Position numbers and translations under genes: made by a program
Notes under the pieces: model-generated
Told to the model about the DNA's origin: nothing
What the model saw: the letters and a program-made list of their open reading frames with translations, nothing else
Databases searched by the model: none
Assembly (NCBI RefSeq): GCF_900104965.1
Contig: NZ_LT629757.1
Location: forward strand, 372,001 to 436,000
Length of the DNA: 64,000 bases
Source: Nocardioides scoriae
GTDB lineage: Bacteria; Actinomycetota; Actinomycetes; Propionibacteriales; Nocardioidaceae
Direction: 5' to 3'
Shown here: one piece after another, positions 1-9,624 of the stretch
How the letters are laid out: every line of letters begins with the position of its first letter
Position numbering within the stretch: the stretch's first letter is position 1

Positions 1-936
1 CAGGTGCTGGTCGAGACGGTCAGCCTGGTCGTGTTCGTCCTGGTGCTGCGCCGGCTGCCCGACTACTTCACCGACAAGCCGCTGCGCCTGACCCGCTACT
101 GGCGGATGGCGCTGGCCAGCCTGGTCGGCCTCGCGGTGGGCGGGTTCGTGCTGGTCGCGGGCAACGCCCGCACCGCGACGCCGATCTCGGAGGCGTTCCC
201 GCTGCGGGCCTACCTCGAGGGCTACGGCCGCAACGTGGTCAACGTGACCCTGGTCGACATCCGGGCGTGGGACACCTTCGGGGAGATCTCGGTGCTGGTG
301 GCCGCCGCGACCGGGGTGGCGAGCCTGATCTTCCTCGACTCCCGGTCCTCGGGCATCCGACGGGTCCACGAGATCCCCTTCCCCGAGGGCGTCGAGAAGC
401 AGCCGACGACCCCGGGCCGGCGGGTCTGGCTGCCCGGTCCCCGCACCTTGAGCCCCGACCGCCGCTCGATCATCTTCGAGGTGGTGACGCGGCTGGTCTT
501 CCACACCGTGGTGGTGTTCTCGGTCTACCTCCTCGTCGCCGGCCACAACCTGCCCGGCGGCGGCTTCGCGGCCGGCATGGTGACCGGGCTCGCGCTGATG
601 GTGCGCTACCTCGCAGGTGGTCGCTACGAGCTCGACGAGGCCGCCCCGGTGGACGCGGGTGTGCTCATCGGCACCGGCCTGTTCGTCGCCGCGCTCTCCG
701 GGCTCGGGCCGATGGCCTTCGGCGGGTCGGTGCTGCAGACCGCCGACGTCTACGTCGGGCTGCCGCTGCTGGGCGAGGTGCACCTGGTGTCCTCGGTCGG
801 GTTCGACATCGGCGTCTACCTCGTGGTCGTCGGCCTGGTGCTCGACCTGCTGCGCACCTTCGGGTCGCGGCTGGACCGCCAGATCCTCAGGGCCGAGCGC
901 GAGCGCACGACCGAGCAGGAGCTGAGCCGCGGATGA
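1..936 (+). CDS. mrpA: Na+/H+ antiporter subunit A, C-terminal part with fused MrpB domain (5' end outside window)
   Basis: The reading frame is open from the first base, so the start and the large proton-antiporter half lie outside the window. The visible 311 residues contain an MbhD/MbhE-like stretch (helix at about residues 1-20, then a segment with the motif DTFGEISVL at about 90) and, from about residue 160, an MnhB/MrpB-type domain with four hydrophobic helices and the motif GHNLPGGGFAAG. A fused MrpA-MrpB is the usual arrangement in Actinobacteria. The protein is the main membrane subunit of a Mrp complex exchanging Na+ for H+ in pH and salt homeostasis. Its TGA overlaps the ATG of mrpC. 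Confidence 0.9.
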   Translation, partial: QVLVETVSLVVFVLVLRRLPDYFTDKPLRLTRYWRMALASLVGLAVGGFVLVAGNARTATPISEAFPLRAYLEGYGRNVVNVTLVDIRAWDTFGEISVLVAAATGVASLIFLDSRSSGIRRVHEIPFPEGVEKQPTTPGRRVWLPGPRTLSPDRRSIIFEVVTRLVFHTVVVFSVYLLVAGHNLPGGGFAAGMVTGLALMVRYLAGGRYELDEAAPVDAGVLIGTGLFVAALSGLGPMAFGGSVLQTADVYVGLPLLGEVHLVSSVGFDIGVYLVVVGLVLDLLRTFGSRLDRQILRAERERTTEQELSRG

Positions 937-1370
937 CCGTCAACCTCACCCTCGTGGTCACCTGCATGGTGCTGACCGGCTGCGGGGTCTACCTGCTGCT
1001 CGAGCGCAGCCTGACCCGGGTGCTGGTGGGCCTGGTCGTGCTGAGCAACGGCATCAACCTGATGTTCCTCGCGGCCGGCGGGGGCGCCGGCGACTCGCCG
1101 TTCTACGGCACCGCGGACCCCGGCGACACCTCCGACCCGCTGCCGCAGGCGCTGGTGCTGACGGCCATCGTGATCACGCTCGGCACCATCGCCTTCCTGC
1201 TGGCCATGGCCCACCGGCTGTGGCAGCTGCACGGCCACGACGACGTCCAGGACGACGTCGAGGACGCCAACATCCGCCGGCTCGCCATCGACGACGCCAC
1301 CTCGGAGAGCTTCGGCCTCAGCACCGACGGCCAGGACGAGGACGACCCCGAGGAGGACGAGGGCCGATGA
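933..1370 (+). CDS. mrpC: Na+/H+ antiporter subunit MrpC
   Basis: A 145-residue NuoK-like membrane subunit of the Mrp antiporter with three predicted helices (about residues 4-22, 28-48, 72-95). The second helix carries the family-typical LVVLSNGINLMFL. It is longer than usual (about 115 residues) because of a strongly acidic tail from about residue 100 ending DEDDPEEDEGR. The ATG overlaps the stop of mrpA (ATGA), and an AGGAG Shine-Dalgarno lies inside the end of mrpA. The acidic tail codons in turn supply the purine-rich ribosome-binding site for mrpD. Confidence 0.92.
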   Translation: MTVNLTLVVTCMVLTGCGVYLLLERSLTRVLVGLVVLSNGINLMFLAAGGGAGDSPFYGTADPGDTSDPLPQALVLTAIVITLGTIAFLLAMAHRLWQLHGHDDVQDDVEDANIRRLAIDDATSESFGLSTDGQDEDDPEEDEGR

Positions 1371-3061
1371 ACAGCCTCGTGCCGCTGCCCGTCATCCTGC
1401 CCCTGCTCGGGACGGGCGCCACCTTGATGCTCTCGCGCTACCCGCGCGCCCAGCGGCTGGTCAGCATCGCGGTGCTGACCGCGGTCGTGGTGGTTGCCGC
1501 GCTGCTGCTCGTGGCTGCCGACCAGCAGGGCCCGCAGGTCGTGTGGCTCGGCGGCTGGGAGGGCCTGGGCATCGTCCTCGTGGCCGACCGCCTGGCCGCG
1601 CTGATGCTGCTCGTCTCCTCGGTCGTCACGCTCGCGGTGCTGCTCTACTCCGTCGGGCAGGGCATCACGGGGGAGGAGAAGGAGGCCCCGGTCTCGATCT
1701 ACCACCCGACCTTCCTCACCCTGGTGGCCGGCGTCTCCAACGCCTTCCTCGCCGGCGACCTGTTCAACCTGTTCGTCAGCTTCGAGATGCTGCTGTTCTC
1801 CAGCTACGTGCTGCTCACGCTCGGGGGCACGGCCGCCCGGGTGCGCGCCGGCACCATCTACGTCGTGGTCAACGTGACCTCCTCGATGCTGTTCCTCATC
1901 ACCATCGCGACGACGTACGCCGCCCTCGGCACCCTCAACCTGGCCCAGATCTCGCAGCGCGTGGCCGAGCTGCCCGACTCCGTCGCGCTGGTGCTGCAGC
2001 TGCTGATGCTCGTCACCTTCGCCATCAAGGCGGCCGTCTTCCCGCTCTCGCTGTGGCTGCCGGACAGCTACCCGACCGCCCCCGCCCCCGTGACCGCGGT
2101 CTTCGCCGGCCTGCTCACCAAGGTCGGCGTCTACGCCGTGATCCGGGTGCAGACGCTGCTGTTCCCGCAGAGCCCGCTGACCGACCTGCTGCTGTGGGCC
2201 GCGCTGGCCACGATGGTCATCGGCATCCTCGGGGCCATCGCCCAGTCCGACATCAAGCGCATGCTCTCCTTCACGCTGGTCAGCCACATCGGCTACATGA
2301 TCTTCGGGATCGGCCTGGCCACCCAGGCCGGGCTCTCCGGTGCGGTCTTCTACGTCGCCCACCACATCACCATCCAGACGGCGCTGTTCCTCGTCGTGGG
2401 GCTGATCGAGCGCCGCGCGGGCAGCACCTCGCTGCTGCGCCTGGGCGGGCTGGCGCGGCTCTCGCCGGTGCTGGGCGTGCTCTTCTTCGTGCCGGCGATG
2501 AACCTCGCCGGCATCCCGCCGATGTCGGGGTTCCTCGGCAAGGTGGGGCTGCTCCAGGCGGGCCTGGCCGACGGCTCCTGGACGGCGCTGGTGCTGGTGG
2601 CCGGCGGCACCCTGACCAGCCTGCTCACGCTGTACGCCGTGGCGAAGACGTGGGCGCTGGCGTTCTGGCGCTCGCCCGAGCAGGCCCACGAGATGGCGCG
2701 CCTGCTCTCGGGGCAGCACGGGCCCGAGGAGCAGGAGGGCTCGGCGGTGCCGCAGATGGTGCAGCACCGCCAGCACGTCCACGTCGGCAGCGTGGCCTTC
2801 GGGTCCGACGAGATCGACGACGCCGCCCGGGTCGCCGACGACGACGCCCCCGACCGCGACCTGCACCAGCTGCTGCAGGACGGGGCGCTGCCCTCCCGGC
2901 TGCCGGCCCTGATGGTGCTGCCCACCGCCGGCCTGGTGGCGGTCAGCCTGGCGCTGACGGTGCTGGCCGGCCCCCTGGTCGGGTTCACCGACCGGGCCGC
3001 CTCCGACCTGCGCAGCCGCGACTCCTACCTGTCCGCCGTCGGCACGGAGGTCGACCGGTGA
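1367..3061 (+). CDS. mrpD: Na+/H+ antiporter subunit MrpD
   Basis: A 564-residue proton-translocating membrane subunit of the NuoL/M/N type. It has about 14 helices and the conserved lysine-containing helices of the Proton_antipo_M family (FAIKAAVFPLSLWLPDSYPTAPAP at about 220-245; SDIKRMLSFTLVSHIGYM at about 294). It is about 60-70 residues longer than typical MrpD because of a hydrophilic, His- and Asp-rich insertion at residues about 436-510, just before the last helices. The start is fixed by the ATGA overlap with mrpC. It acts with MrpA as an antiport module in the cytoplasmic membrane. Confidence 0.92.
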   Translation: MNSLVPLPVILPLLGTGATLMLSRYPRAQRLVSIAVLTAVVVVAALLLVAADQQGPQVVWLGGWEGLGIVLVADRLAALMLLVSSVVTLAVLLYSVGQGITGEEKEAPVSIYHPTFLTLVAGVSNAFLAGDLFNLFVSFEMLLFSSYVLLTLGGTAARVRAGTIYVVVNVTSSMLFLITIATTYAALGTLNLAQISQRVAELPDSVALVLQLLMLVTFAIKAAVFPLSLWLPDSYPTAPAPVTAVFAGLLTKVGVYAVIRVQTLLFPQSPLTDLLLWAALATMVIGILGAIAQSDIKRMLSFTLVSHIGYMIFGIGLATQAGLSGAVFYVAHHITIQTALFLVVGLIERRAGSTSLLRLGGLARLSPVLGVLFFVPAMNLAGIPPMSGFLGKVGLLQAGLADGSWTALVLVAGGTLTSLLTLYAVAKTWALAFWRSPEQAHEMARLLSGQHGPEEQEGSAVPQMVQHRQHVHVGSVAFGSDEIDDAARVADDDAPDRDLHQLLQDGALPSRLPALMVLPTAGLVAVSLALTVLAGPLVGFTDRAASDLRSRDSYLSAVGTEVDR

Positions 3062-3636
3062 GCCCGCAGACGCGCACCACCCGGCGCGGCCGGGTGCGGC
3101 CGGTGCGCTACCGCGCCGTGCAGTGGCCGATGGTCGCCTGGCTGAGCCTGGTGTGGTGGGTGCTGTGGGGCAGCTACAGCCTGTTCTCCCTGCTCGGCGG
3201 GGTGGTGGTCTCGGTGGCCGTCTGCCTGGTCTTCCCGCTGCCGCCGCTGCGGATGAAGGTGCGGGTCCGACCGGTCGCGCTCGCCGTGCTGGTCGGGCGC
3301 TTCCTCGTCGACGTCGTGGTGGCCAGCCTGCAGGTGGCCCGCACGACGCTGTTCCCGCCGACGCCGCTGCACAACGCGCTGGTCGCCGTGCAGCTGCGCA
3401 CCGAGTCCGACATCGTGCTGACCGCCGTCGCCGAGATGGTCTCCCTGGTGCCCGGCAGCGTCGTGGTCGAGGCCCACCGCTCCAGCCACACCCTGTTCCT
3501 GCACGCCCTCGACGTGCGCGACCAGGCTGGTGTCGAGCGGGTCCGCGCGCAGGTGTGGGCGCAGGAGGCGCGCCTGGTCCGGGCGTTCGGGGCCGACACC
3601 GCGCCGCTGGACACCGGGGTGGGGGAGGCGCGATGA
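3058..3636 (+). CDS. mrpE: Na+/H+ antiporter subunit MrpE
   Basis: A 192-residue small subunit of the Mrp antiporter. A basic N-terminus (residues 1-20, eight Arg) precedes two or three helices at about 23-65. The rest matches the MnhE fold, including the motif LVPGSVVVEAHRSSHTLFLHALD near residues 128-147. The GTG start overlaps the mrpD stop (GTGA) and is preceded by a perfect GGAGGT eight bases upstream, within the last codons of mrpD. It is one frame away from mrpD, so translational coupling is likely. Confidence 0.9.
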   Translation: MSPQTRTTRRGRVRPVRYRAVQWPMVAWLSLVWWVLWGSYSLFSLLGGVVVSVAVCLVFPLPPLRMKVRVRPVALAVLVGRFLVDVVVASLQVARTTLFPPTPLHNALVAVQLRTESDIVLTAVAEMVSLVPGSVVVEAHRSSHTLFLHALDVRDQAGVERVRAQVWAQEARLVRAFGADTAPLDTGVGEAR

Positions 3637-3932
3637 GCGTGGTGCTGGTGGTGTGCGCCGCGGTGCTCGGGCTGGCCGCGATGCTCGTGGTCGCCCGGAT
3701 CACCCTGGGCCCGACGATGCTCGACCGGGCGATCTCCTTCGACGTGCTGGTGGCCATCACGATCTGCGGCGTCGCGGTCGACGCGGCCTTCCGGCGCACC
3801 GCGGAGAACCTGCCCCTGCTCCTGGTCGCCACCCTGCTGGGCTTCGTGGGCTCGGTGAGCGTGGCCCGCTACAGCCCGGGCAGCGACGACGTCGAGGCCG
3901 AGGCCGAGACCGAGACGGAGGAGGGCCGATGA
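3633..3932 (+). CDS. mrpF: Na+/H+ antiporter subunit MrpF
   Basis: A 99-residue membrane subunit with three helices (about 3-22, 34-54, 60-80) and the MrpF signature ITLGPTMLDRAISFDVLVA at about 23-41. It ends in an acidic tail (EAEAETETEEGR) whose GAGGAGGGCC codons form the ribosome-binding site for mrpG. The ATG start overlaps the mrpE stop and has GGGGAGG just upstream. In characterised Mrp complexes MrpF is required for assembly and antiport activity and has also been linked to solute efflux. Confidence 0.9.
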   Translation: MSVVLVVCAAVLGLAAMLVVARITLGPTMLDRAISFDVLVAITICGVAVDAAFRRTAENLPLLLVATLLGFVGSVSVARYSPGSDDVEAEAETETEEGR

Positions 3933-4297
3933 GCTGGACCGGTGTGCTCGACGTGCTCGGCGCGGTGCTGCTGCTGCTGGGCTCGCTGTTCAGCCTCGTG
4001 GCCGCGATCGGAGTGCTGCGCTTCCCCGACCTGCTGACCCGGATGCACGCGGCGACCAAGCCGCAGGTGCTGGGCCTGATGCTCGTCGCGGGCGGGCTGT
4101 CGCTGGAGCTGCGCGACCTCTCCGCGACCGCCCTGCTCGTCCTGGTGGTGGTGGCCCAGCTGGCGACGGCGCCGGTGTCGGGCCACATGGTCGGACGGGC
4201 GTCGTTCCGCGCCGGCCAGGTGCGCCGCGACCTGCTGCTCGTCGACGAGCTCTCCGGCAGCCAGGCCGCGCAGGAGGAGCCGCGCGGCGCCCCCTAG
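3929..4297 (+). CDS. mrpG: Na+/H+ antiporter subunit MrpG
   Basis: A 122-residue last subunit of the Mrp complex. It has three helices (about 6-28, 44-58, 64-82) with the typical MnhG/PhaG motif RFPDLLTRMHAATKPQVLG at about 31-49, and a hydrophilic C-terminus. The start is fixed by the ATGA overlap with mrpF. It closes the operon: 27 bases downstream the convergent histidine-kinase gene ends. No clear U-tracted terminator is present, although the GC-rich 3' end contains short complementary CGGCC blocks. Confidence 0.9.
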   Translation: MSWTGVLDVLGAVLLLLGSLFSLVAAIGVLRFPDLLTRMHAATKPQVLGLMLVAGGLSLELRDLSATALLVLVVVAQLATAPVSGHMVGRASFRAGQVRRDLLLVDELSGSQAAQEEPRGAP

Positions 4298-4324
4298 CCG
4301 CTGGCCGGTCGCGGCCGGCCGGGG

Positions 4325-6319
4325 TCAGGCCGCCGTGCCCCGCGGCAGCACCACGGTGACGGTGGTCCCGGGGCCGTCGTTGCGGCGGGCGGTGATGGTG
4401 CCGCCGTGGCGCCGCACGATCCGCTTGCACAGCGCCAGTCCCATGCCCGAGCCCTCGTAGGTGTCGGTCACGGTCGAGGCGCGGCGGAAGGGCTCGAAGA
4501 TCGCCAGCTCCTCGCCCGCGGGGATGCCGATGCCCTCGTCGACGACCTCGACCTGGACGCGGCCGGAGGGGTGCTCCCCGCTGCGCACGGTCACCACGGC
4601 GTCGCGTCCGGGGTGGGCGTACTTGACGGCGTTGCCGAGCAGGTTGGCCAGCAGGTGCTGGAGCAGGGTCGGGTCGGCGCGCACCACGTCGGGCGCCTCG
4701 AGGGTGAAGCGGGCGGTCGGGTGGCTGGCCGCGATCGACTCGACCAGCGGCTGCAGGGCCACCTGCTCCAGGCGCAGGGTGCCCTCGCGGGCGACGTTGT
4801 AGGTCAGCCAGTCGTCGATCTCGCGGGTCATCCGCTGGGTGGCGGCCAGGCCGTGGCCGAGGGCCTCGCGGGCGCGGGCGTCGTCGGCCCCGACCATGTC
4901 CTCGGCGACCTCGAGCCAGCCACCGACGGCGGTGAGGGGGCTCTTGAGGTCGTGGGCGGCGACCGCGGCGAAGCTGGCCAGCTCGTCGATGCGGCGCTGC
5001 TCGCTGGTGACGTCGCGCACGATGGCCACGACGCTGTCGGAGCCGGCGTACTGCACCCGCGCGAGCTGCACGGCCAGCACCCGCGCCCCGTCGTCGGAGC
5101 CGTCGCGGTGGAAGGTGTAGGTGAACGACGGCGAGCTCCCCAGGCGGCGCAGCCACCGGCCCGGCTCGCTCTCGAGCCGCTGCTCGCCGAGCACCCCTGC
5201 GGCCGCGGCGTTCGACAGCTGCACGGTGCCGTGGGTGTCCATCAGCACCAGCGCCTCGCTGATCGACTCGAAGACGGTGCCGAGCAGGCCCGCCTGGTCG
5301 AGCGCCTCCTGGCGGCGGCGGACGACCTCCCCGGCGAGGTGGGCCTGCTGGTCGCGCACGACCGCGAGCAGCAGCACGACCAGCACGAAGGCCGTCATCA
5401 CGGTGTCGACGACCACCATCTCGGGCAGCTGGTCGGGGGTGAGGCCGCCCGTCGCGACCGGCAGGCCCTGGGCCAGCGACACCCCCGCGGTCGCGACCAG
5501 GCTGAAGGCAGCGGCCGCCCACGGGCCCAGCGTCATGCCGGCCCACACCGCCGGCAGCAGCACGACCCAGGTCAGCGGGACCTCGGGGAACGCCAGCACC
5601 GCCGCGATCGCGGCCGCCGTCACCAGCAGCATCACGTAGACGTCGCCCAGCCGGGCCGGCACCTCGTCGGAGCGGCGGCGCTGCACCAGGAGCAGCAGGC
5701 AGGCGCCGCCGACGAAGACGTACGACGCCCCGAGCACCGCCCCGGCCAGCACGGTCGGCCCCAGGTCGGCCAGCGCGAGGCCCGGGAGCAGCGCCGGCCA
5801 GGCGGCCAGGGGCGCGGACACCACGGCGCCGGCCACCGCCGCGGTGCCGAGGGAGACGAGGTCGCGGGGCCGGTGGGGGACCAGGTCGTCGTCGCCGGTG
5901 CGCCAGCGGTGCAGCGCCAGCGTGGTGGCGCCGTGCACGACGCCGCCGAGACCGCCGGCGAGCGCACCCCACCAGGGCTGTCCCAGGAGCACGCCCACCG
6001 CGGTGACGAGCAGCGTGCTCAGCGCGGCGGTCGCGCCGACGGCGGCGAGCCGCCGGCCCGGCCCCGGCAGCGAGCGGCCGGGCGGGGCCCAGAGCCAGAC
6101 CAGGGCCAGCCAGGCGAAGGCCACCAGCGGCACGGCGTCGACCAGCCCCGGTCCGGGCACGGGAGCCCCGGCCCCGGAGCGCCCGACGTCGTCGAACGCG
6201 GTGGCCTGGTGCAGCACGGCGGCCAGCGGGGTCGCGAGCAGGGCGAGGCCCCAGCAGGCGCGCAGGGCAGCCTGCGGGAGGCGTCGCGACGGACGCCAGA
6301 ACAGGGCAGGACCTGCCAC
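4325..6319 (-). CDS. Orphan sensor histidine kinase with MASE1-like membrane domain and PAS domain
   Basis: A 664-residue sensor kinase. Residues 1 to about 300 are eight or so hydrophobic helices resembling the MASE1 sensory domain (a WVVLLPAVWAGMTLGPWAAAA-like stretch). A PAS region follows at about 325-430. Then comes a HisKA H-box (AAHDLKSPLTAVGG, phospho-accepting His456) and an HATPase domain with N-box LLANLLGNAVKYA, G1 DEGIGIP and G2 GSGMGLALCKRIV. The GTG start at 6319 was chosen because longer frames run into the divergent gene and because a GGGGGTCGAG Shine-Dalgarno precedes it. No response regulator is adjacent. Proximity to the Mrp operon hints at an ion or redox stimulus, but this is inference. 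Confidence 0.85.
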   Translation of the reverse strand: MAGPALFWRPSRRLPQAALRACWGLALLATPLAAVLHQATAFDDVGRSGAGAPVPGPGLVDAVPLVAFAWLALVWLWAPPGRSLPGPGRRLAAVGATAALSTLLVTAVGVLLGQPWWGALAGGLGGVVHGATTLALHRWRTGDDDLVPHRPRDLVSLGTAAVAGAVVSAPLAAWPALLPGLALADLGPTVLAGAVLGASYVFVGGACLLLLVQRRRSDEVPARLGDVYVMLLVTAAAIAAVLAFPEVPLTWVVLLPAVWAGMTLGPWAAAAFSLVATAGVSLAQGLPVATGGLTPDQLPEMVVVDTVMTAFVLVVLLLAVVRDQQAHLAGEVVRRRQEALDQAGLLGTVFESISEALVLMDTHGTVQLSNAAAAGVLGEQRLESEPGRWLRRLGSSPSFTYTFHRDGSDDGARVLAVQLARVQYAGSDSVVAIVRDVTSEQRRIDELASFAAVAAHDLKSPLTAVGGWLEVAEDMVGADDARAREALGHGLAATQRMTREIDDWLTYNVAREGTLRLEQVALQPLVESIAASHPTARFTLEAPDVVRADPTLLQHLLANLLGNAVKYAHPGRDAVVTVRSGEHPSGRVQVEVVDEGIGIPAGEELAIFEPFRRASTVTDTYEGSGMGLALCKRIVRRHGGTITARRNDGPGTTVTVVLPRGTAA

Positions 6320-6357
6320 CCTCGACCCCCCTCGGCCGCTCGGATGGTGCGTTTGTG

Positions 6358-6377
6358 ACGTGTCTGGGCAGGCACGT
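6358..6377. promoter_or_regulatory. Inverted repeat in a divergent promoter region
   Basis: ACGTG and CACGT arms separated by 10 bases lie between the histidine kinase and the radical SAM gene, immediately beside a TAGGGT -10-like hexamer. The arms are short, so a regulator site is only a possibility. Confidence 0.25.
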
Positions 6378-6382
6378 AGGGT
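6377..6382 (+). promoter_or_regulatory. Putative -10 (TAGGGT) for the radical SAM gene
   Basis: TAGGGT matches the TANNNT -10 consensus seen elsewhere in this window. It would start transcription near 6389, giving a leader of about 25 nt that carries a GAGG ribosome-binding site before the ATG at 6414. No obvious -35 hexamer. Confidence 0.4.
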
Positions 6383-6413
6383 TGACCATTCCCCGACGTC
6401 GCGAGGTCTACGC

Positions 6414-8351
<1,938 letters not shown>

Positions 8352-8357
8352 GCCGGC

Positions 8358-9602
8358 CTACCGGGGCCCGCGCGCGAGCGTGAGCAGCCGGTCGAGGATC
8401 CGCACGCCGTCCAGGCGCAGCCCGTTGTGCGGCCACTCGTCGGTCAGCCAGCGGCGCACGCCGGGCAGGTGCGCCAGCGTCTGCTCGGAGAGCTCGCGGT
8501 CGACGAAGGCGTCGTCGGCGTAGACGATCGCGGCGCCCGGCAGGTCGACCGCCGCGAGCGAGGCCTCGTCGTACAGCCGGGGCCAGGGGTGCTCGGCCAG
8601 CAGCGCCGCGGTGGCGGCGTACGGCCGCAGCCCGGGCTCGTCCTCGAAGTGCCAGGGGAACAGGTGCTCGCCGGTCAGCACGGCGCTGCCGTCGGCGAGG
8701 TCGTCGGGCAGTGCGCGGTGGGCGGCCCACGAGGTGCGCCCGCCGTCGGCGTAGCAGGCCTCGTGGATCACCGCGTAGAGCGGGTTGCGGCCGGTGAAGG
8801 GCAGCATCGCCTCGAGGTCGGGCACGAACGCGGGGGAGAGCGGGTCGCGCTCGAGCAGGTGGTGCAGCGCCTCGTCGCCGTCGAGCCCGAGCTGGTTGCC
8901 GACGGTGCGGACCAGCCGCGGCGTCAGCGCGCTGCCGTCGGGGCGGACCAGCTCGCCGGCCGCGGCCAGGTCGAGCACGGCCCGCAGCCGCGCGGCGTCC
9001 TCGGGGAAGCGGCGGTGGTGCGCGGCGTCGAGGCGCCGCACCGTGGCGTACGTCGCGGCGTACACGTCGGCGACCGGGGTCGCCAGGGGCGGCAGCCCGC
9101 CGGTGAAGAAGGTCTCGGTGAGGCTGTCGGGGAAGCGCGAGCGGTAGTGCAGCACGCAGAAGCCGCCGAACGACTGGCCCAGCACCGCCCAGCGACGCAC
9201 CCCCAGGTGCTCGCGCAGCGCCTCCGCGTCGCGCACGATCGCGTCGGCGCGGTGGTGCACCAGCCGGGCCGCCTCGCGCTCGGGGTCGAGGGTGGCGCCG
9301 CGGGGAGCGCCCCACGGCGTGGACAGGCCGGTGCCGCGCTGGTCGAGGAGCAGCACCCGGAAGTCGCGCAGCGCCCGACCGATCCAGGCCGGGGCCAGCG
9401 GGTGCCCGGTCGGACGCGGGGCCTCGTGGCCCGGGCCGCCCTGGAGGAACACCAGCCACGGCCGGTCCTCGCCGCCGGGGGCGGTCACCTCGCGCGCGAA
9501 CACCTCGAGCTGCTCGCCGCCGGGGTCGTCGTGGTCGAGGGGCACCGTCAGCCGGTGGTCGACCAGGGCCAGTCCGCCGCGCGAGGTCCGGGAGCTCGTC
9601 AT
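8358..9602 (-). CDS. Alpha/beta hydrolase, proline iminopeptidase-like
   Basis: A 414-residue serine hydrolase resembling prolyl iminopeptidases. The oxyanion region reads FLQGGPGHEAPRP, followed by LLLDQRGTGLS and the nucleophile elbow GQSFGG with Ser144. A late EWPHNGLR supplies a candidate catalytic His. Such enzymes remove N-terminal proline from small peptides in the cytoplasm. It converges on the radical SAM gene with stop codons six bases apart. The ATG start is supported by a TAGGGT hexamer ending exactly six bases upstream (leaderless promoter). It is one of four accessory genes interposed in an otherwise conserved locus. Confidence 0.82.
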   Translation of the reverse strand: MTSSRTSRGGLALVDHRLTVPLDHDDPGGEQLEVFAREVTAPGGEDRPWLVFLQGGPGHEAPRPTGHPLAPAWIGRALRDFRVLLLDQRGTGLSTPWGAPRGATLDPEREAARLVHHRADAIVRDAEALREHLGVRRWAVLGQSFGGFCVLHYRSRFPDSLTETFFTGGLPPLATPVADVYAATYATVRRLDAAHHRRFPEDAARLRAVLDLAAAGELVRPDGSALTPRLVRTVGNQLGLDGDEALHHLLERDPLSPAFVPDLEAMLPFTGRNPLYAVIHEACYADGGRTSWAAHRALPDDLADGSAVLTGEHLFPWHFEDEPGLRPYAATAALLAEHPWPRLYDEASLAAVDLPGAAIVYADDAFVDRELSEQTLAHLPGVRRWLTDEWPHNGLRLDGVRILDRLLTLARGPR

Positions 9603-9608
9603 CGCCCC

Positions 9609-9614
9609 ACCCTA
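9609..9614 (-). promoter_or_regulatory. Leaderless-type -10 (TAGGGT) for the peptidase gene
   Basis: TAGGGT on the minus strand, then six bases, then the ATG at 9602. This geometry places the transcription start at the first base of the start codon. Confidence 0.55.
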
Positions 9615-9624
9615 GGAGGCGGGC

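Noticed and set aside
1103-3832. Long antisense open frame across mrpC-mrpF
   Set aside because: The translation is Arg/Gly/His/Gln-rich without domains, typical of the antisense of high-GC genes. The plus-strand Mrp genes are unambiguous.
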